Positions 42,186 to 50,946 of a DNA stretch of 51,846 bases are shown here, one piece after another (the stretch's first letter is position 1; every line of letters begins with the position of its first letter). Under the pieces are notes generated by a model. It did not search any database. It saw only the letters and a list, made by a program, of their open reading frames with translations, and had not been told where the DNA came from. The DNA comes from UBA2239 sp050177075 (GTDB lineage Bacteria > Pseudomonadota > Gammaproteobacteria > Burkholderiales > UBA9220). The position numbers and the translations under genes were made by a program. Location: contig JBFXHL010000007.1 in the NCBI GenBank assembly GCA_050177075.1, positions 1 through 51,846 of the forward strand, read 5' to 3'.

Positions 42186-43223
42186 ATGAACGACACGGTC
42201 TTTTCTTCCCTTTCCTCCCTGCGGCAGGCATTCGATGCCGGGTTGAGCGCCATGCTCGATGGCGGCGGACTGGGGCCCTTCATCCTGGTGTGCGCCAACG
42301 GCAGTTACGACCCCGCCGTTCACGCCGCCACCGCCCCGGTCCTGGAAAAACTCTACCGGGAACTGGAGGCGGAGTTCCGCGCCGACCTGGAGAACGGGCG
42401 CGACATCAAGGCGGTGGAAGAGGACTTGCTGGTATTCCTCAAGCTGCGAACGGTCGGCCTGGAACGGCTGAAGCCCACCGAGCGCCGCCGGGCGGGGGAA
42501 TGGGAGGTGCAGTTCAACCACCTGCGCGCCTTCCGCCCCAAGCGCATTACGGCCCGGGTGCCGGAGGGAATCCGGGCGCCCTTCGACGAGGGCGCTTTTC
42601 ATTTCAACAAGCCCTTCATGCAGAAGGAGGCTTTCTGGCGCGGCAGCCTGGCCGGTCGGGAGGCCACCCTGTACTACAACAAGTACCCTTTCGCCGATTT
42701 CCATACCCTGCTGGTGCCTGAGCGGGAGCGTTGCCTGCCCCAGTTCCACACCGCCGAGCACCACGGCTGGCTGTGGCGGCTGGCGGGGGAACTCGGCGCC
42801 AATCTGGACGGCGTCGGCATCGGCTTCAACGCTTTCGGGGCGTTCGCTTCGGTGAACCACCTGCACTTCCAGCTGTTCCTCAAGCCGGAGGGATTCCCCG
42901 TCATGGCCGGAAACTGGCGCCACAACGGTGGTGCGGAGGTGTATCCCGCCACCTGCCTGGCCTTCGACCAGGAACGGGAAGCGTGGCGTTGCATCGAGGT
43001 GCTGCACGAGCGGGAAATTCCCTACAACCTGCTTTATCAGCCGGAACGGCTGTACGTTTTTCCCCGCCGCAAGCAGGGCAGCTACGCCCAGCCGCCATGG
43101 ACCAGCGGTTTCACCTGGCACGAACTGGCGGGCGGCATGATCGCTTTCAACCGCCAGGATTACGAAGCCTTGGACGCGGACTCCATTCGGGAAGCCTTGC
43201 AGGGAGCGGCCGTAGAGCCTTGA
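42186..43223 (+). CDS. HIT-like nucleotidyltransferase/phosphorylase (GDP-galactose or Ap4A phosphorylase type)
   Basis: A 345-residue protein. Seen: HIT-type histidine triad variant NHLHFQLF with H225, H227 and Q229, preceded by NKYPFADFHTLLVPE, which matches the GalT/Ap4A-phosphorylase/VTC2 branch where the second histidine is the nucleotidylated residue and Gln replaces the third. It should transfer or phosphorolyse a nucleoside diphosphate-linked substrate; the substrate cannot be named. Full, uninterrupted frame. No evident operon partner. Confidence 0.75.
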   Translation: MNDTVFSSLSSLRQAFDAGLSAMLDGGGLGPFILVCANGSYDPAVHAATAPVLEKLYRELEAEFRADLENGRDIKAVEEDLLVFLKLRTVGLERLKPTERRRAGEWEVQFNHLRAFRPKRITARVPEGIRAPFDEGAFHFNKPFMQKEAFWRGSLAGREATLYYNKYPFADFHTLLVPERERCLPQFHTAEHHGWLWRLAGELGANLDGVGIGFNAFGAFASVNHLHFQLFLKPEGFPVMAGNWRHNGGAEVYPATCLAFDQEREAWRCIEVLHEREIPYNLLYQPERLYVFPRRKQGSYAQPPWTSGFTWHELAGGMIAFNRQDYEALDADSIREALQGAAVEP

Positions 43224-43257
43224 TGACAGCCGGCTTCCGGCTGCGGCGCATCAGGGG

Positions 43258-43451
43258 TTAACGGCACAGGGATTCGGCATCGGCGTTGCCGCTGGCGGCG
43301 AGTTTTTCCAATTCTTGCAGCACGGCAAAACTGGCCTGTTCCATGTCGCTGATCGCCTTCAGCCCCTGGGCGCATTCCCCGGATAGACTTCAAAGTCGTC
43401 GACAATAACTATTTTCTGCTGGCCGCTCGCCGATTTCTTCACCGTTTCTAG
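43258..43451 (-). pseudogene. Decayed remnant resembling the start of a response regulator
   Basis: No intact gene lies in 43224-43511. On the minus strand one frame reads from GTG 43443 as VKKSASGQQKIVIVDDFEV, which looks like a receiver-domain N-terminus, then soon stops. Another frame reads GLKAISDMEQASFAVLQELE and ends NADAESLCR at TAA 43258-43260. Together they look like two pieces of one broken gene with an internal deletion or frameshift. The upstream end overlaps a fragment of the MITE-like repeat. Confidence 0.4.
43423..43451. repeat. Right-end fragment of the MITE-like repeat
   Basis: CCGCTCGCCGATTTC-T-TCA followed by CCGTTTCTAG matches the right end of the element at 51063-51092 in all but a few bases. 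Only the end is present. Confidence 0.6.
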
Positions 43452-43511
43452 CGGTGGTTTGGTGAGGAAAGCGCTGTTTGTGCAACGGTATGAGACGTCT
43501 GGGGGGCAATC

Positions 43512-44573
43512 TCAAAACAAATTCAGCTGGCCATTCTTCAGCGGTGGACGGAAAGCTTCCGTGTCCAGGAGCAATTCCCGCCGGTTGTAGCCGAGGCGCT
43601 TGAGGGCGAGGCGGAAACGGCCGTGGATGAGTTCGGCGAACTGCCCGCTGCCGCGCATCCGCTGCCCGAAACGGCTGTCGTTTTCCTGCCCCCGGCGCAT
43701 CTGGCGCAGCAGGCTCAGCACGTGCTCCGCGCGGAGAGGGTAGTGATGCGCCAACCAGTCCCGGAACAATTCCTTCAACTCGTAGGGCAGCCTGAGCAGG
43801 GTGTAGGCGGCCATTTCCGCGCCCGCCTCCCGGGCGGCTTCCAATACCGTTTCCAGTTCCTGGTCGTTAAGCTGGGGAATCATCGGCGCGGCCAGCACGC
43901 CGCAGGGGATGCCCGCCTCACCCAGCCGCCGCAGGGTTTCCAGCCGCCGCTGGGGAGCGGTGGCGCGGGGTTCCATGGTCCGGGCAAGGCCCCGGTCCAG
44001 GGTGGGGAGGGAGACGAAGACCAGAGTCAGGTTCTTCTTTGCCATGGCCGCCAGGATGTCGATGTCCCGCTCCACCAGGGAAGACTTGGTGGTGATGGTG
44101 ACCGGATGGTCGCATTCGGCCAACACTTCCAGCACCTGGCGGGTGAGGCGCCATTCCCGCTCGATGGGCTGGTAGGGGTCGGTGTTGGAGCCGAGGGCGA
44201 TGGGGGAACAGCGGTAGCCCGGCTTGGCCAGTTCCCAGCGCAACAGCTCCGCCGCGTTGGGCTTGGCGAACAGGCGGGATTCGAAGTCCAGGCCCGGCGA
44301 CAAGTCCATGTAGGCGTGGGAAGGGCGAGCGTAGCAGTAGATGCAACCGTGTTCGCAGCCCCGGTAGGGATTGAGGGACTGCGCGAAGGGAATGTCCGGC
44401 GAATCGTTGCGGCTCAGGATGCTGCGGGCCTGCTCGATGGTGACGGTAGTGATCAGGGGTGGGGGCGGCTCGTCATTCGGCGCCCAGCCGTCGTCGAAGG
44501 CCTCGCCGCTGCCAGAGAGGAAGCGGGGCGGGGGATTGGCGGTGGCGCCGCGCCCTTTCGGGGGATGTTGCAT
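43512..44573 (-). CDS. PA0069-family radical SAM protein (SplB-like)
   Basis: A 353-residue radical S-adenosylmethionine protein. Seen: the cluster motif CEHGCIYCYARPSH (C-x3-C-x2-C), GSNTDPYQPIERE, TITTKSSLVERDIDIL and RTMEPRATAPQRRLETLRRL, matching the PA0069/Rv2578c family related to spore photoproduct lyase, whose reaction is unknown. The N-terminus HPPKGRGATANPPPRFL is also typical. The start ATG 44573 has CGGAG upstream; an in-frame ATG at 44603 lacks one. It lies downstream of the DsrC-like gene. Confidence 0.9.
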   Translation of the reverse strand: MQHPPKGRGATANPPPRFLSGSGEAFDDGWAPNDEPPPPLITTVTIEQARSILSRNDSPDIPFAQSLNPYRGCEHGCIYCYARPSHAYMDLSPGLDFESRLFAKPNAAELLRWELAKPGYRCSPIALGSNTDPYQPIEREWRLTRQVLEVLAECDHPVTITTKSSLVERDIDILAAMAKKNLTLVFVSLPTLDRGLARTMEPRATAPQRRLETLRRLGEAGIPCGVLAAPMIPQLNDQELETVLEAAREAGAEMAAYTLLRLPYELKELFRDWLAHHYPLRAEHVLSLLRQMRRGQENDSRFGQRMRGSGQFAELIHGRFRLALKRLGYNRRELLLDTEAFRPPLKNGQLNLF

Positions 44574-44648
44574 GGGGTAACTCCGAAAGGGGCATTTTGG
44601 CACAAAACATCCCCTTCCGGCAGGCGCCGAAAGGAAGATGTTCCGCGG

Positions 44649-45014
44649 TCAGTGGACGCTGCCGAAAGACGGGTCGATGCCGTAGGCCGGCGTGGGCAAG
44701 CCGGCGATGCGACAGCCTTGGACCACCGGGCCGCCGGGGAAGAGTTGGTACAGGTGGCGTTTCCCGTATTCGTCGCCGAATCGGTCCTCCAGGGCGCGGA
44801 TGATCTCCCGCGCGGTGCAGGTGGGGCCGTTGTCTCGGTAATGGTCCCGCAGGAAATGGAGCACCTGCCAATGCTCGTCGGACAGGGTGATGCCTTCGGC
44901 GCGGGCCGTGGCAAGGGCCTTCATCTCCGACCATTCGGGCAGCTCGGACAGGTAGCCTTCAGGGTCGCGCTGCAACACGTCTTCGTCCAGGATGGTTTTG
45001 TTGATGTCGAACAT
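44649..45014 (-). CDS. DsrC/TusE-family protein lacking the C-terminal cysteine
   Basis: A 121-residue protein of the DsrC/TusE fold. Seen: LSDEHWQVLHFLRDHYRDNG, RHLYQLFPGGPVVQGCRIAG and LPTPAYGIDPSFGSVH. True DsrC and TusE carry a penultimate cysteine (CysA) that forms persulfides or trisulfides. Here that position is lost and the tail is altered, while the cysteine eleven residues upstream (CysB equivalent, C101) is kept. It is therefore likely a regulatory or scaffold homologue rather than a normal sulfur carrier (inference). AAGGAGGTG gives a strong Shine-Dalgarno sequence. Confidence 0.85.
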   Translation of the reverse strand: MFDINKTILDEDVLQRDPEGYLSELPEWSEMKALATARAEGITLSDEHWQVLHFLRDHYRDNGPTCTAREIIRALEDRFGDEYGKRHLYQLFPGGPVVQGCRIAGLPTPAYGIDPSFGSVH

Positions 45015-45188
45015 GACACACCTCCTTTCGTGTTCGGTTAACTGCAACACCGCTAGGTGATATTCCATAGTGTAGGAAATCCCGACAAAAATGCTAAGGG
45101 AATTTTTTTCTTTCCGCCGGATAAATAAGGGCTAGAATTCTTCAACCAGAATTTCCTCCCTTCACGGGGGGTGAGCATTGAGGAAACC

Positions 45189-45608
45189 ATGAACGACGAG
45201 ATGTTTGAACCGAAAAACGAACTGGAGCGGCAGTTGGCCGATTTGCACGAGGGCCTGATGGCCGAGGATGACTTCCTGGCGGGCTTGGCTTCGGCGCAGG
45301 TTTTCATGCCGGTTCAGGACGACGAGATGAAAATGGGCATCCAGTCCTCCAACCAGGCCAAACCCCTGGTAGTGGCGGCGGAGGACGGCACGCCGGTATT
45401 GCTGGTTTTCTCCAGCCCGGAGCGGGCAAAGCCCGTGACGCAGGAATTCGAAGGTTTCGGCGGCGGCTTGCTGACGGAGTTCACGTGGGTGCTGGAGCGC
45501 ATCGAGGGCGGCGCCGGCATATCCATCAACCCCGGTTGGGAGCTGGGCTACGATATCGAGCCCTTGCGCGTCTTGCAGCTCAGCCGGAGCCTGCGTTCGG
45601 CCAGCTAA
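45189..45608 (+). CDS. SseB-domain protein
   Basis: A 139-residue protein with one SseB N-terminal-type domain. Seen: NELERQLADLHEGLMAEDDF near the start, DGTPVLLVFSSPERAKPVTQ, and a C-terminal GGAGISINPGWELGYDIEP, the usual SseB ending (N-P-G). The function of free-standing SseB proteins is unclear. ATG 45189 with GAGG is preferred; GTG 45171 is in frame. It is divergent from the DsrC-like gene. Confidence 0.8.
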   Translation: MNDEMFEPKNELERQLADLHEGLMAEDDFLAGLASAQVFMPVQDDEMKMGIQSSNQAKPLVVAAEDGTPVLLVFSSPERAKPVTQEFEGFGGGLLTEFTWVLERIEGGAGISINPGWELGYDIEPLRVLQLSRSLRSAS

Positions 45609-45636
45609 GCCGATTTGTTTCCCCACCAAAAAAAAC

Positions 45637-45656
45637 GACAGGAGCGGTCTCCTGCC
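45637..45656 (-). terminator. Hairpin oriented as a minus-strand terminator before glgP copy 2
   Basis: CAGGAG-CGGT-CTCCTG with a run of eight A residues on its left (plus strand). On the minus strand this reads stem then eight T residues. No minus-strand gene would use it directly; it may block antisense transcription or be a leader hairpin. Confidence 0.4.
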
Positions 45657-45682
45657 ATAAGCGCGGATAAGGGAGGTATGCC

Positions 45683-48178
45683 ATGAGCCGCCGCAAGAGT
45701 ACGATTTTCCGTCCCGATCTGGACGATATCCCCCCCCTGGGCATGGATGCCGCCAGCATCGCCGGCGACGTCAAACGCTATTTCAGCCACACCCTGGGGC
45801 GCCACCGCGACAGCAGCGGCCGCTACGCCTACGCCTCCCTGGTGATGGCCCTGCGGGACCGTTTGGTGGAACGTTGGCGCAACACCCGCATGGCCTACGA
45901 CGAGGCCGATTCCAAGAAGGCGTTTTACTTGTCCCTGGAGTTTCTCATGGGCCGGGCCCTGGGCAATTCCCTGCTCAATCTGGGGTTGGAGGAACAGGCA
46001 ACCGATGCCTTGCAGAACCTGGGGGCCGCCCTCGATGAGGTCAGCGAGAGCGAGCGGGATGCGGGCCTCGGCAACGGCGGCCTGGGGCGGTTGGCGGCTT
46101 GTTTCCTGGACAGCTGCGCCACCTTGCAGATTCCCGTGATGGGCTACGGCCTGCGCTACGAATACGGCATGTTCCGCCAGGAGATCGACAACGGCTTCCA
46201 GGTGGAAGCCCCCGACCACTGGCTGCGGGACGGCAACCCGTGGGAAATCGAGCGCCCCGAGTATTCCCAGCGGGTCAAGTTCGGCGGCCGCAGCGAGTTC
46301 TACCGGGACCAGGAGGGCGATCTCAAGGCGCGCTGGGTGGATACCCTGGACGTGCTGGCCGTGCCCTACGATGTGCCGGTTCCCGGCTACCGCAACGGCA
46401 CGGTGAATACCCTGCGCCTGTGGAAGGCGGCGGCCACCGACGAGTTCGATCTGGACGAGTTCAACCGCGGCGACTATGCCGACGCCGTGGCGATGAAGAA
46501 CGCCGCCGAGCACATTACCATGGTGCTCTATCCCAACGATGCCAGCGAGAACGGCAAGGAACTGCGCCTCAAGCAGCAGTATTTCCTGGCCTCCGCCAGC
46601 CTTCAGGATGCCATCCGCCAATGGCTGCGGCGCCACGAGGGGTGTGACGGTTTCGCCGACAAGAACTGTTTCCAGCTCAACGATACCCATCCCACCTGCG
46701 CCGTGGCCGAACTGATGCGCCTGCTGCTCGACGAGCATGGCCTGGAATGGGACGAGGCATGGGAAATCACCAGCCGTTCCATGGCCTACACCAACCATAC
46801 CCTGTTGCCCGAGGCGCTGGAGAAATGGCCGGTGCGCATGTTCCGCGCCCTGCTGCCGCGCCTCCTGGACATCATCCTGGAAATCAACGCCCGCTTCCTG
46901 GCGCAGGTATCCCTGCGCTGGCCGGGAGACACCGAGCGCCTGCGGCGCATGTCCATCATCGAGGAGGGGGACGAACCCCAGGTGCGCATGGCTTACCTGG
47001 CGGTGGTGGCGTCCTCTTCGGTGAACGGCGTGGCCGAGCTCCATTCCCGGCTGCTGACCCAGCACCTGTTCAGGGATTTCCACGACCTGTGGCCGGAGAA
47101 GTTCAACAACAAGACCAACGGCGTGACGCCGCGGCGCTGGCTGCAATGGAGCAATCCGGGCTTGAGCGCCTTGATCGACGAGGCCATCGGCGAGGGGTGG
47201 AAAAAAGATCTCACGGAGCTGCGCAAGCTCGAACCGCTGGCCGATGACGCGGCATTCCGCGCCCGCTGGCGCGAAGTGAAACAGGACAACAAGCTGCGTT
47301 TGGCCGCCCTGGTGGAGGCCGATGCCCACGTCTGCTTCGATACGGATGCCTTGTTCGACGTCCAGGTGAAACGCATCCACGAATACAAGCGCCAGCTGCT
47401 CAACATTCTCCACGTCATCCACCTCTACGACCGCATCAAGCGGGGGGATGTCCGCAACTGGGTGCCCCGCTGCGTCCTCATCGGCGGCAAGGCGGCGCCG
47501 GGTTACGCCATGGCGAAGCAGATCATCAAGCTGGCCAACAATGTGGCCCATGTGGTGAACGGCGACCCGGATGTGGACGGACGGCTGAAGATGGCCTTCC
47601 TCCCCGATTACCGGGTGACGGCCATGGAGGTGATCTGCGCCGGGGCGGAACTGTCGGAGCAGATTTCCACCGCCGGCAAAGAGGCCTCCGGCACCGGTAA
47701 CATGAAATTCATGATGAATGGCGCCATCACCATCGGCACTCTGGACGGGGCCAATATCGAAATCCGCGAAGAGGCCGGTGCGGACAATTTCTTCCTCTTC
47801 GGCCTGTCGGCGGAGGAAGTGGAGAAGCGCCGTGCCGGTTATGATCCCCGGGCGGTCATCGCCGGGGACCCGGAGTTGGCCCGGGTCATGGATCTGCTGA
47901 TTAGCGGTCATTTCAACCGCTTCGAGCCGGGGCTGTTCGACGACGTGATTCGCGCCCTCACCGACCACGGCGACTACTGGATGGTGCTGGCGGATTTCCG
48001 CAGTTATGTCGAGGCCCAGCAACAGGCGGCGGAGGCCTACCGGGACCCCGAGCGCTGGACGCGGATGAGCATCCTGAACACCGCCGCCAGCGGCAAGTTC
48101 TCCAGCGATCGCACCATCGCGGAGTACAACCGGGAAATCTGGAAACTGCCCGTGGTCCCGCCCAAGTTGCCCAAGTAA
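45683..48178 (+). CDS. glgP: Glycogen/alpha-glucan phosphorylase (copy 2)
   Basis: An 831-residue PLP enzyme, a second phosphorylase in the window. Seen: LGNGGLGRLAACFLDSCATL, QLNDTHPTCAVAELMRLLLD, TNGVTPRRWLQ, VKRIHEYKRQLLN and GKEASGTGNMKFMMNGAITI with PLP lysine 675. All key residues are present. It differs from copy 1 throughout, so it is an old paralogue or separately acquired, perhaps specialised for another glucan or condition. GGGAGGT precedes the ATG. No other glycogen genes adjoin. Confidence 0.95.
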   Translation: MSRRKSTIFRPDLDDIPPLGMDAASIAGDVKRYFSHTLGRHRDSSGRYAYASLVMALRDRLVERWRNTRMAYDEADSKKAFYLSLEFLMGRALGNSLLNLGLEEQATDALQNLGAALDEVSESERDAGLGNGGLGRLAACFLDSCATLQIPVMGYGLRYEYGMFRQEIDNGFQVEAPDHWLRDGNPWEIERPEYSQRVKFGGRSEFYRDQEGDLKARWVDTLDVLAVPYDVPVPGYRNGTVNTLRLWKAAATDEFDLDEFNRGDYADAVAMKNAAEHITMVLYPNDASENGKELRLKQQYFLASASLQDAIRQWLRRHEGCDGFADKNCFQLNDTHPTCAVAELMRLLLDEHGLEWDEAWEITSRSMAYTNHTLLPEALEKWPVRMFRALLPRLLDIILEINARFLAQVSLRWPGDTERLRRMSIIEEGDEPQVRMAYLAVVASSSVNGVAELHSRLLTQHLFRDFHDLWPEKFNNKTNGVTPRRWLQWSNPGLSALIDEAIGEGWKKDLTELRKLEPLADDAAFRARWREVKQDNKLRLAALVEADAHVCFDTDALFDVQVKRIHEYKRQLLNILHVIHLYDRIKRGDVRNWVPRCVLIGGKAAPGYAMAKQIIKLANNVAHVVNGDPDVDGRLKMAFLPDYRVTAMEVICAGAELSEQISTAGKEASGTGNMKFMMNGAITIGTLDGANIEIREEAGADNFFLFGLSAEEVEKRRAGYDPRAVIAGDPELARVMDLLISGHFNRFEPGLFDDVIRALTDHGDYWMVLADFRSYVEAQQQAAEAYRDPERWTRMSILNTAASGKFSSDRTIAEYNREIWKLPVVPPKLPK

Positions 48179-48292
48179 GAAAAAGGTCCGCGCAGGAGCT
48201 TATGCGTTCGTCATTTTTCGGTTATGCTGGCTGAAAATATAAGGGACTTTCCCGACTAGCCAATCCTTGAAGGAAGGGCGAGAATCGCCGCC

Positions 48293-49399
48293 ATGATCGA
48301 GAGCGTTGACCTTCAGGCAGAAAACCGCGACTTGCGTCTGCAACTGCAAGCATTGATTTCCAATGCCCGGCAGAACGAGCAGATTCTTCGCCGGCAGCAG
48401 GATTTGGAACTGCGCATCATCGGTGTCGGCGGCTTGAAGGAGCTGGTCCAGGAAATCCTCGTGATCTACCGCCGCAGCAGTGAACTGGATGCGGTGACCC
48501 TGTCCCTGGTGGACCCGGAATACGAGATTCACCGCATGCTCCAGGGGGTGGGGCTCAGCCCCTCGGAACTCCCCGGCTTGGTGTTTTTCGAGGATAACTG
48601 CGATCTGGCCCAGCTTTTCGGCACCCAACTTGTCGCCCAGCTCGGCCCGTTCAATCCGGAGCGCCACGCTTTCCTGTTTCCCGGCTTGACCTCGGCGGTG
48701 CAAAGCGTCGCCATTCTCCCCCTCGTCCGGCGCCAGGAACTGATCGGCACCCTCAGCCTGGGCAGCTTCGACAAGGGGCGTTTCGTCCGCGGGATGGCGA
48801 CGGATTTCATCGAGCGGATGGGGGGGATCGTGGCGATTTCCCTCGAAAACGTGCTCAACAGCGAGCGCCTCAAGCATTTCGGCCTTACCGATGCCCTCAC
48901 GGGGGTCCATAACCGGCGTTATTTCGAGCAGCGGCTTTACGACGAGGTGGCCCGGGTACAGCGCTACGGCGAAGGCTTGTCCTGTTTGTTTCTGGATATC
49001 GACCACTTCAAGAAGATCAACGACACCTACGGCCATCAAGCCGGCGACCTGGCCCTCCAGGAAGTGGCTCAGCGCATTCGCGGCCAATTGCGCTCCTGCG
49101 ATGTTCTGGTGCGTTACGGCGGGGAGGAATTCGCCGCCTTGCTGACGGATACGGCCGAGGCGGGCGCCCGTGCCACGGCGGAACGTATTCGCGCGGCGAT
49201 CGCCGCCCAGCCTTTTCCGCTGCCCGACGGCTCTGCGATTCCCATCACCCTTTCGGTGGGGGTGGCCACCCAGGGTCACTACCCCTCCTCCCTAGGCATC
49301 GAAAGCGTGGCACGCGCCTTGGTGGAACGGGCCGATCAAGGGGTGTACCGGGCCAAAGAGGCCGGGCGCAACCGTGTCGCCGTCGTTTCCTTGAGCTAG
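48293..49399 (+). CDS. Diguanylate cyclase with GAF/DUF484-like sensor domain
   Basis: A 368-residue cytoplasmic protein. Seen: an N-terminal coiled coil (about 5-40), a GAF-like or DUF484-like domain (about 45-190; LDAVTLSLVDPEYEIHRMLQ), then GGDEF (about 200-365) with GVHNRRYFEQRLYDE, FLDIDHFKKINDTYGH and the active motif GGEEF at 276-280, so it should make cyclic-di-GMP. No inhibitory RxxD is visible just before the motif (the residues are RYGGEEF preceded by SCDVLV). It stands 114 bp after glgP copy 2. Confidence 0.9.
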   Translation: MIESVDLQAENRDLRLQLQALISNARQNEQILRRQQDLELRIIGVGGLKELVQEILVIYRRSSELDAVTLSLVDPEYEIHRMLQGVGLSPSELPGLVFFEDNCDLAQLFGTQLVAQLGPFNPERHAFLFPGLTSAVQSVAILPLVRRQELIGTLSLGSFDKGRFVRGMATDFIERMGGIVAISLENVLNSERLKHFGLTDALTGVHNRRYFEQRLYDEVARVQRYGEGLSCLFLDIDHFKKINDTYGHQAGDLALQEVAQRIRGQLRSCDVLVRYGGEEFAALLTDTAEAGARATAERIRAAIAAQPFPLPDGSAIPITLSVGVATQGHYPSSLGIESVARALVERADQGVYRAKEAGRNRVAVVSLS

Positions 49400-49461
49400 A
49401 CTTCAGCTTGTGAGCCGCGGTTACGCGGTTCCCGTGACGAACAACTGTGACGAGGAAGCTC

Positions 49462-50946
49462 ATGGCCCATCTGCTTTCCATCTCTCGTGCCGCGCGCCTT
49501 GTGGGCGTGGCGCGCGGCGCCCTGCAAACGAAAATTAAAAACGGAGAACTCCAGTCCTTCGACGGCATGGTCGAGGCCGACGAGCTGTTGCGCGTTTACC
49601 CCGGTGTGCATTTGGATGACGATTCGGAATTGGAACGGGTGGCACGCATCAAGGACAGGGCCTTTGGCAAGCGGGTTTTCGAGCGTTCCCTGCCCGACAA
49701 GGAAGTGCTGGCCGCTCGTATCCACGAAATCGGTCGGGAATTGGCGGAAAGCAAGGGCCAGGTAAAGTTCTACCAGGATTTGCTCGACCGCCTGGGGGGC
49801 AAACTGAGGGAGCTCGGCGCAAGCGAAGGAGGAAAGATCATGGCGGAGCAGTTGAAGGAATGGCTGGGCCAGGAGCTGGACCAAGGCGTGGGCGTCGTTC
49901 CCCCGGGACTGGCGGGCCGGGACAGCTACTTGAGGGTTGTCGCTGCCCAAGTCAAGCTTTTGCCGAGCAATCGGGAGTTTTTCCTGGAAGGCAACGATAC
50001 CGTGCTGGAAGCCGCCCTGCGCGCCGGCATCCCCCTCGGCTACGGCTGCAGCAGCGGCAATTGCGGCCAATGCCGGGCCAAGGTGCTGTCCGGCAAGATC
50101 AAGTACGTGCGGCCGCACGACTACGTCTTCACCGAAGCGGAGAAGAGCCAGAATTTCGCCCTCATGTGTTCCTGCACCGCCGTCACCGATTTGGTGATCG
50201 AAGCGGGGGTGGCGCACAGTCCGGCGGATATCCCTTTCCAGCAGGTCACCGCCAAGGTGAAAGCCATGGACTGTCCTGGCGATGACGTCATGGTGCTGCA
50301 GCTGCTCGCGCCGCGCAGCAGCCGGATGCGTTTCATGGCGGGGCAGTCCGCTGTGGTCAAGGTGGGGGCCTTCAGCGCCGAGCTGCCGATCGCCAGCTGC
50401 CCCTGCGAGGAAAGGCTGTTGCAATTCCACGTCCGGCGGATGCCGGGCAATCATTTCTCCGACTATGTTTTCAAGCGCCTCAAGGTTGGAGAGGCCGTGG
50501 AAGTGGAAGGGCCGAAGGGAGAATTCGTCCTGGACGACGACTCCGCGCGCTCGCTGGTATTCATCGCCTGGGGTTCAGGGTTCGCGCCGATCAAGGGGCT
50601 GATCGAGCACGCATTGTCCCTGGAAGTGGCGGAGAACCTCCACCTTTACTGGGCGGCTCAGTCGGCGAGCGATATCTATTTGCCCAACCAGTGCCGTGCC
50701 TGGGAGGACGCCCTGGATAATTTCCGCTATACCCCCCTGGTGGCGGGAAGTCCACACAGTACTACTGGTGCCCACTGGGAAAAATGGCTGCAGGAACTGC
50801 TGCAACCGGTGCGGCGGGATTATCCCGATATGACAGACCTGGACTTTTACGTGGCCGGGCCGGAAGCCTTGGCGGAGGCCACGCGCTCTCTGCTGCTGGA
50901 GTGGGGTGTGCCGGCCGGGCAGTTGCGGGTGGGGAACGTCTCATAG
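49462..50946 (+). CDS. HTH-[2Fe-2S] ferredoxin-FAD/NAD reductase fusion
   Basis: A 494-residue fusion. Seen: an N-terminal HTH-like segment (about 5-45; LLSISRAARLVGVARGALQT), a helical stretch (about 55-130), a plant-type [2Fe-2S] ferredoxin domain with C196, C201, C204 and a fourth cysteine at 236 or 238 (GYGCSSGNCGQC), and an FNR-type reductase domain (about 255-494) with LPIASCP, GSGFAPIKGLIEHAL and FYVAGPEAL. The C-terminal part resembles CDP-6-deoxyglucoseen and methane monooxygenase reductases. The HTH suggests redox-controlled DNA binding (inference). ATG 49462 has GAGGAAG 5 bases upstream. The stop abuts a MITE-like element. Confidence 0.85.
   Translation: MAHLLSISRAARLVGVARGALQTKIKNGELQSFDGMVEADELLRVYPGVHLDDDSELERVARIKDRAFGKRVFERSLPDKEVLAARIHEIGRELAESKGQVKFYQDLLDRLGGKLRELGASEGGKIMAEQLKEWLGQELDQGVGVVPPGLAGRDSYLRVVAAQVKLLPSNREFFLEGNDTVLEAALRAGIPLGYGCSSGNCGQCRAKVLSGKIKYVRPHDYVFTEAEKSQNFALMCSCTAVTDLVIEAGVAHSPADIPFQQVTAKVKAMDCPGDDVMVLQLLAPRSSRMRFMAGQSAVVKVGAFSAELPIASCPCEERLLQFHVRRMPGNHFSDYVFKRLKVGEAVEVEGPKGEFVLDDDSARSLVFIAWGSGFAPIKGLIEHALSLEVAENLHLYWAAQSASDIYLPNQCRAWEDALDNFRYTPLVAGSPHSTTGAHWEKWLQELLQPVRRDYPDMTDLDFYVAGPEALAEATRSLLLEWGVPAGQLRVGNVS

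Noticed and set aside
45605..48022. An 805-codon minus-strand frame opposite glgP copy 2
   Set aside because: Antisense shadow; glgP motifs are intact on the plus strand.
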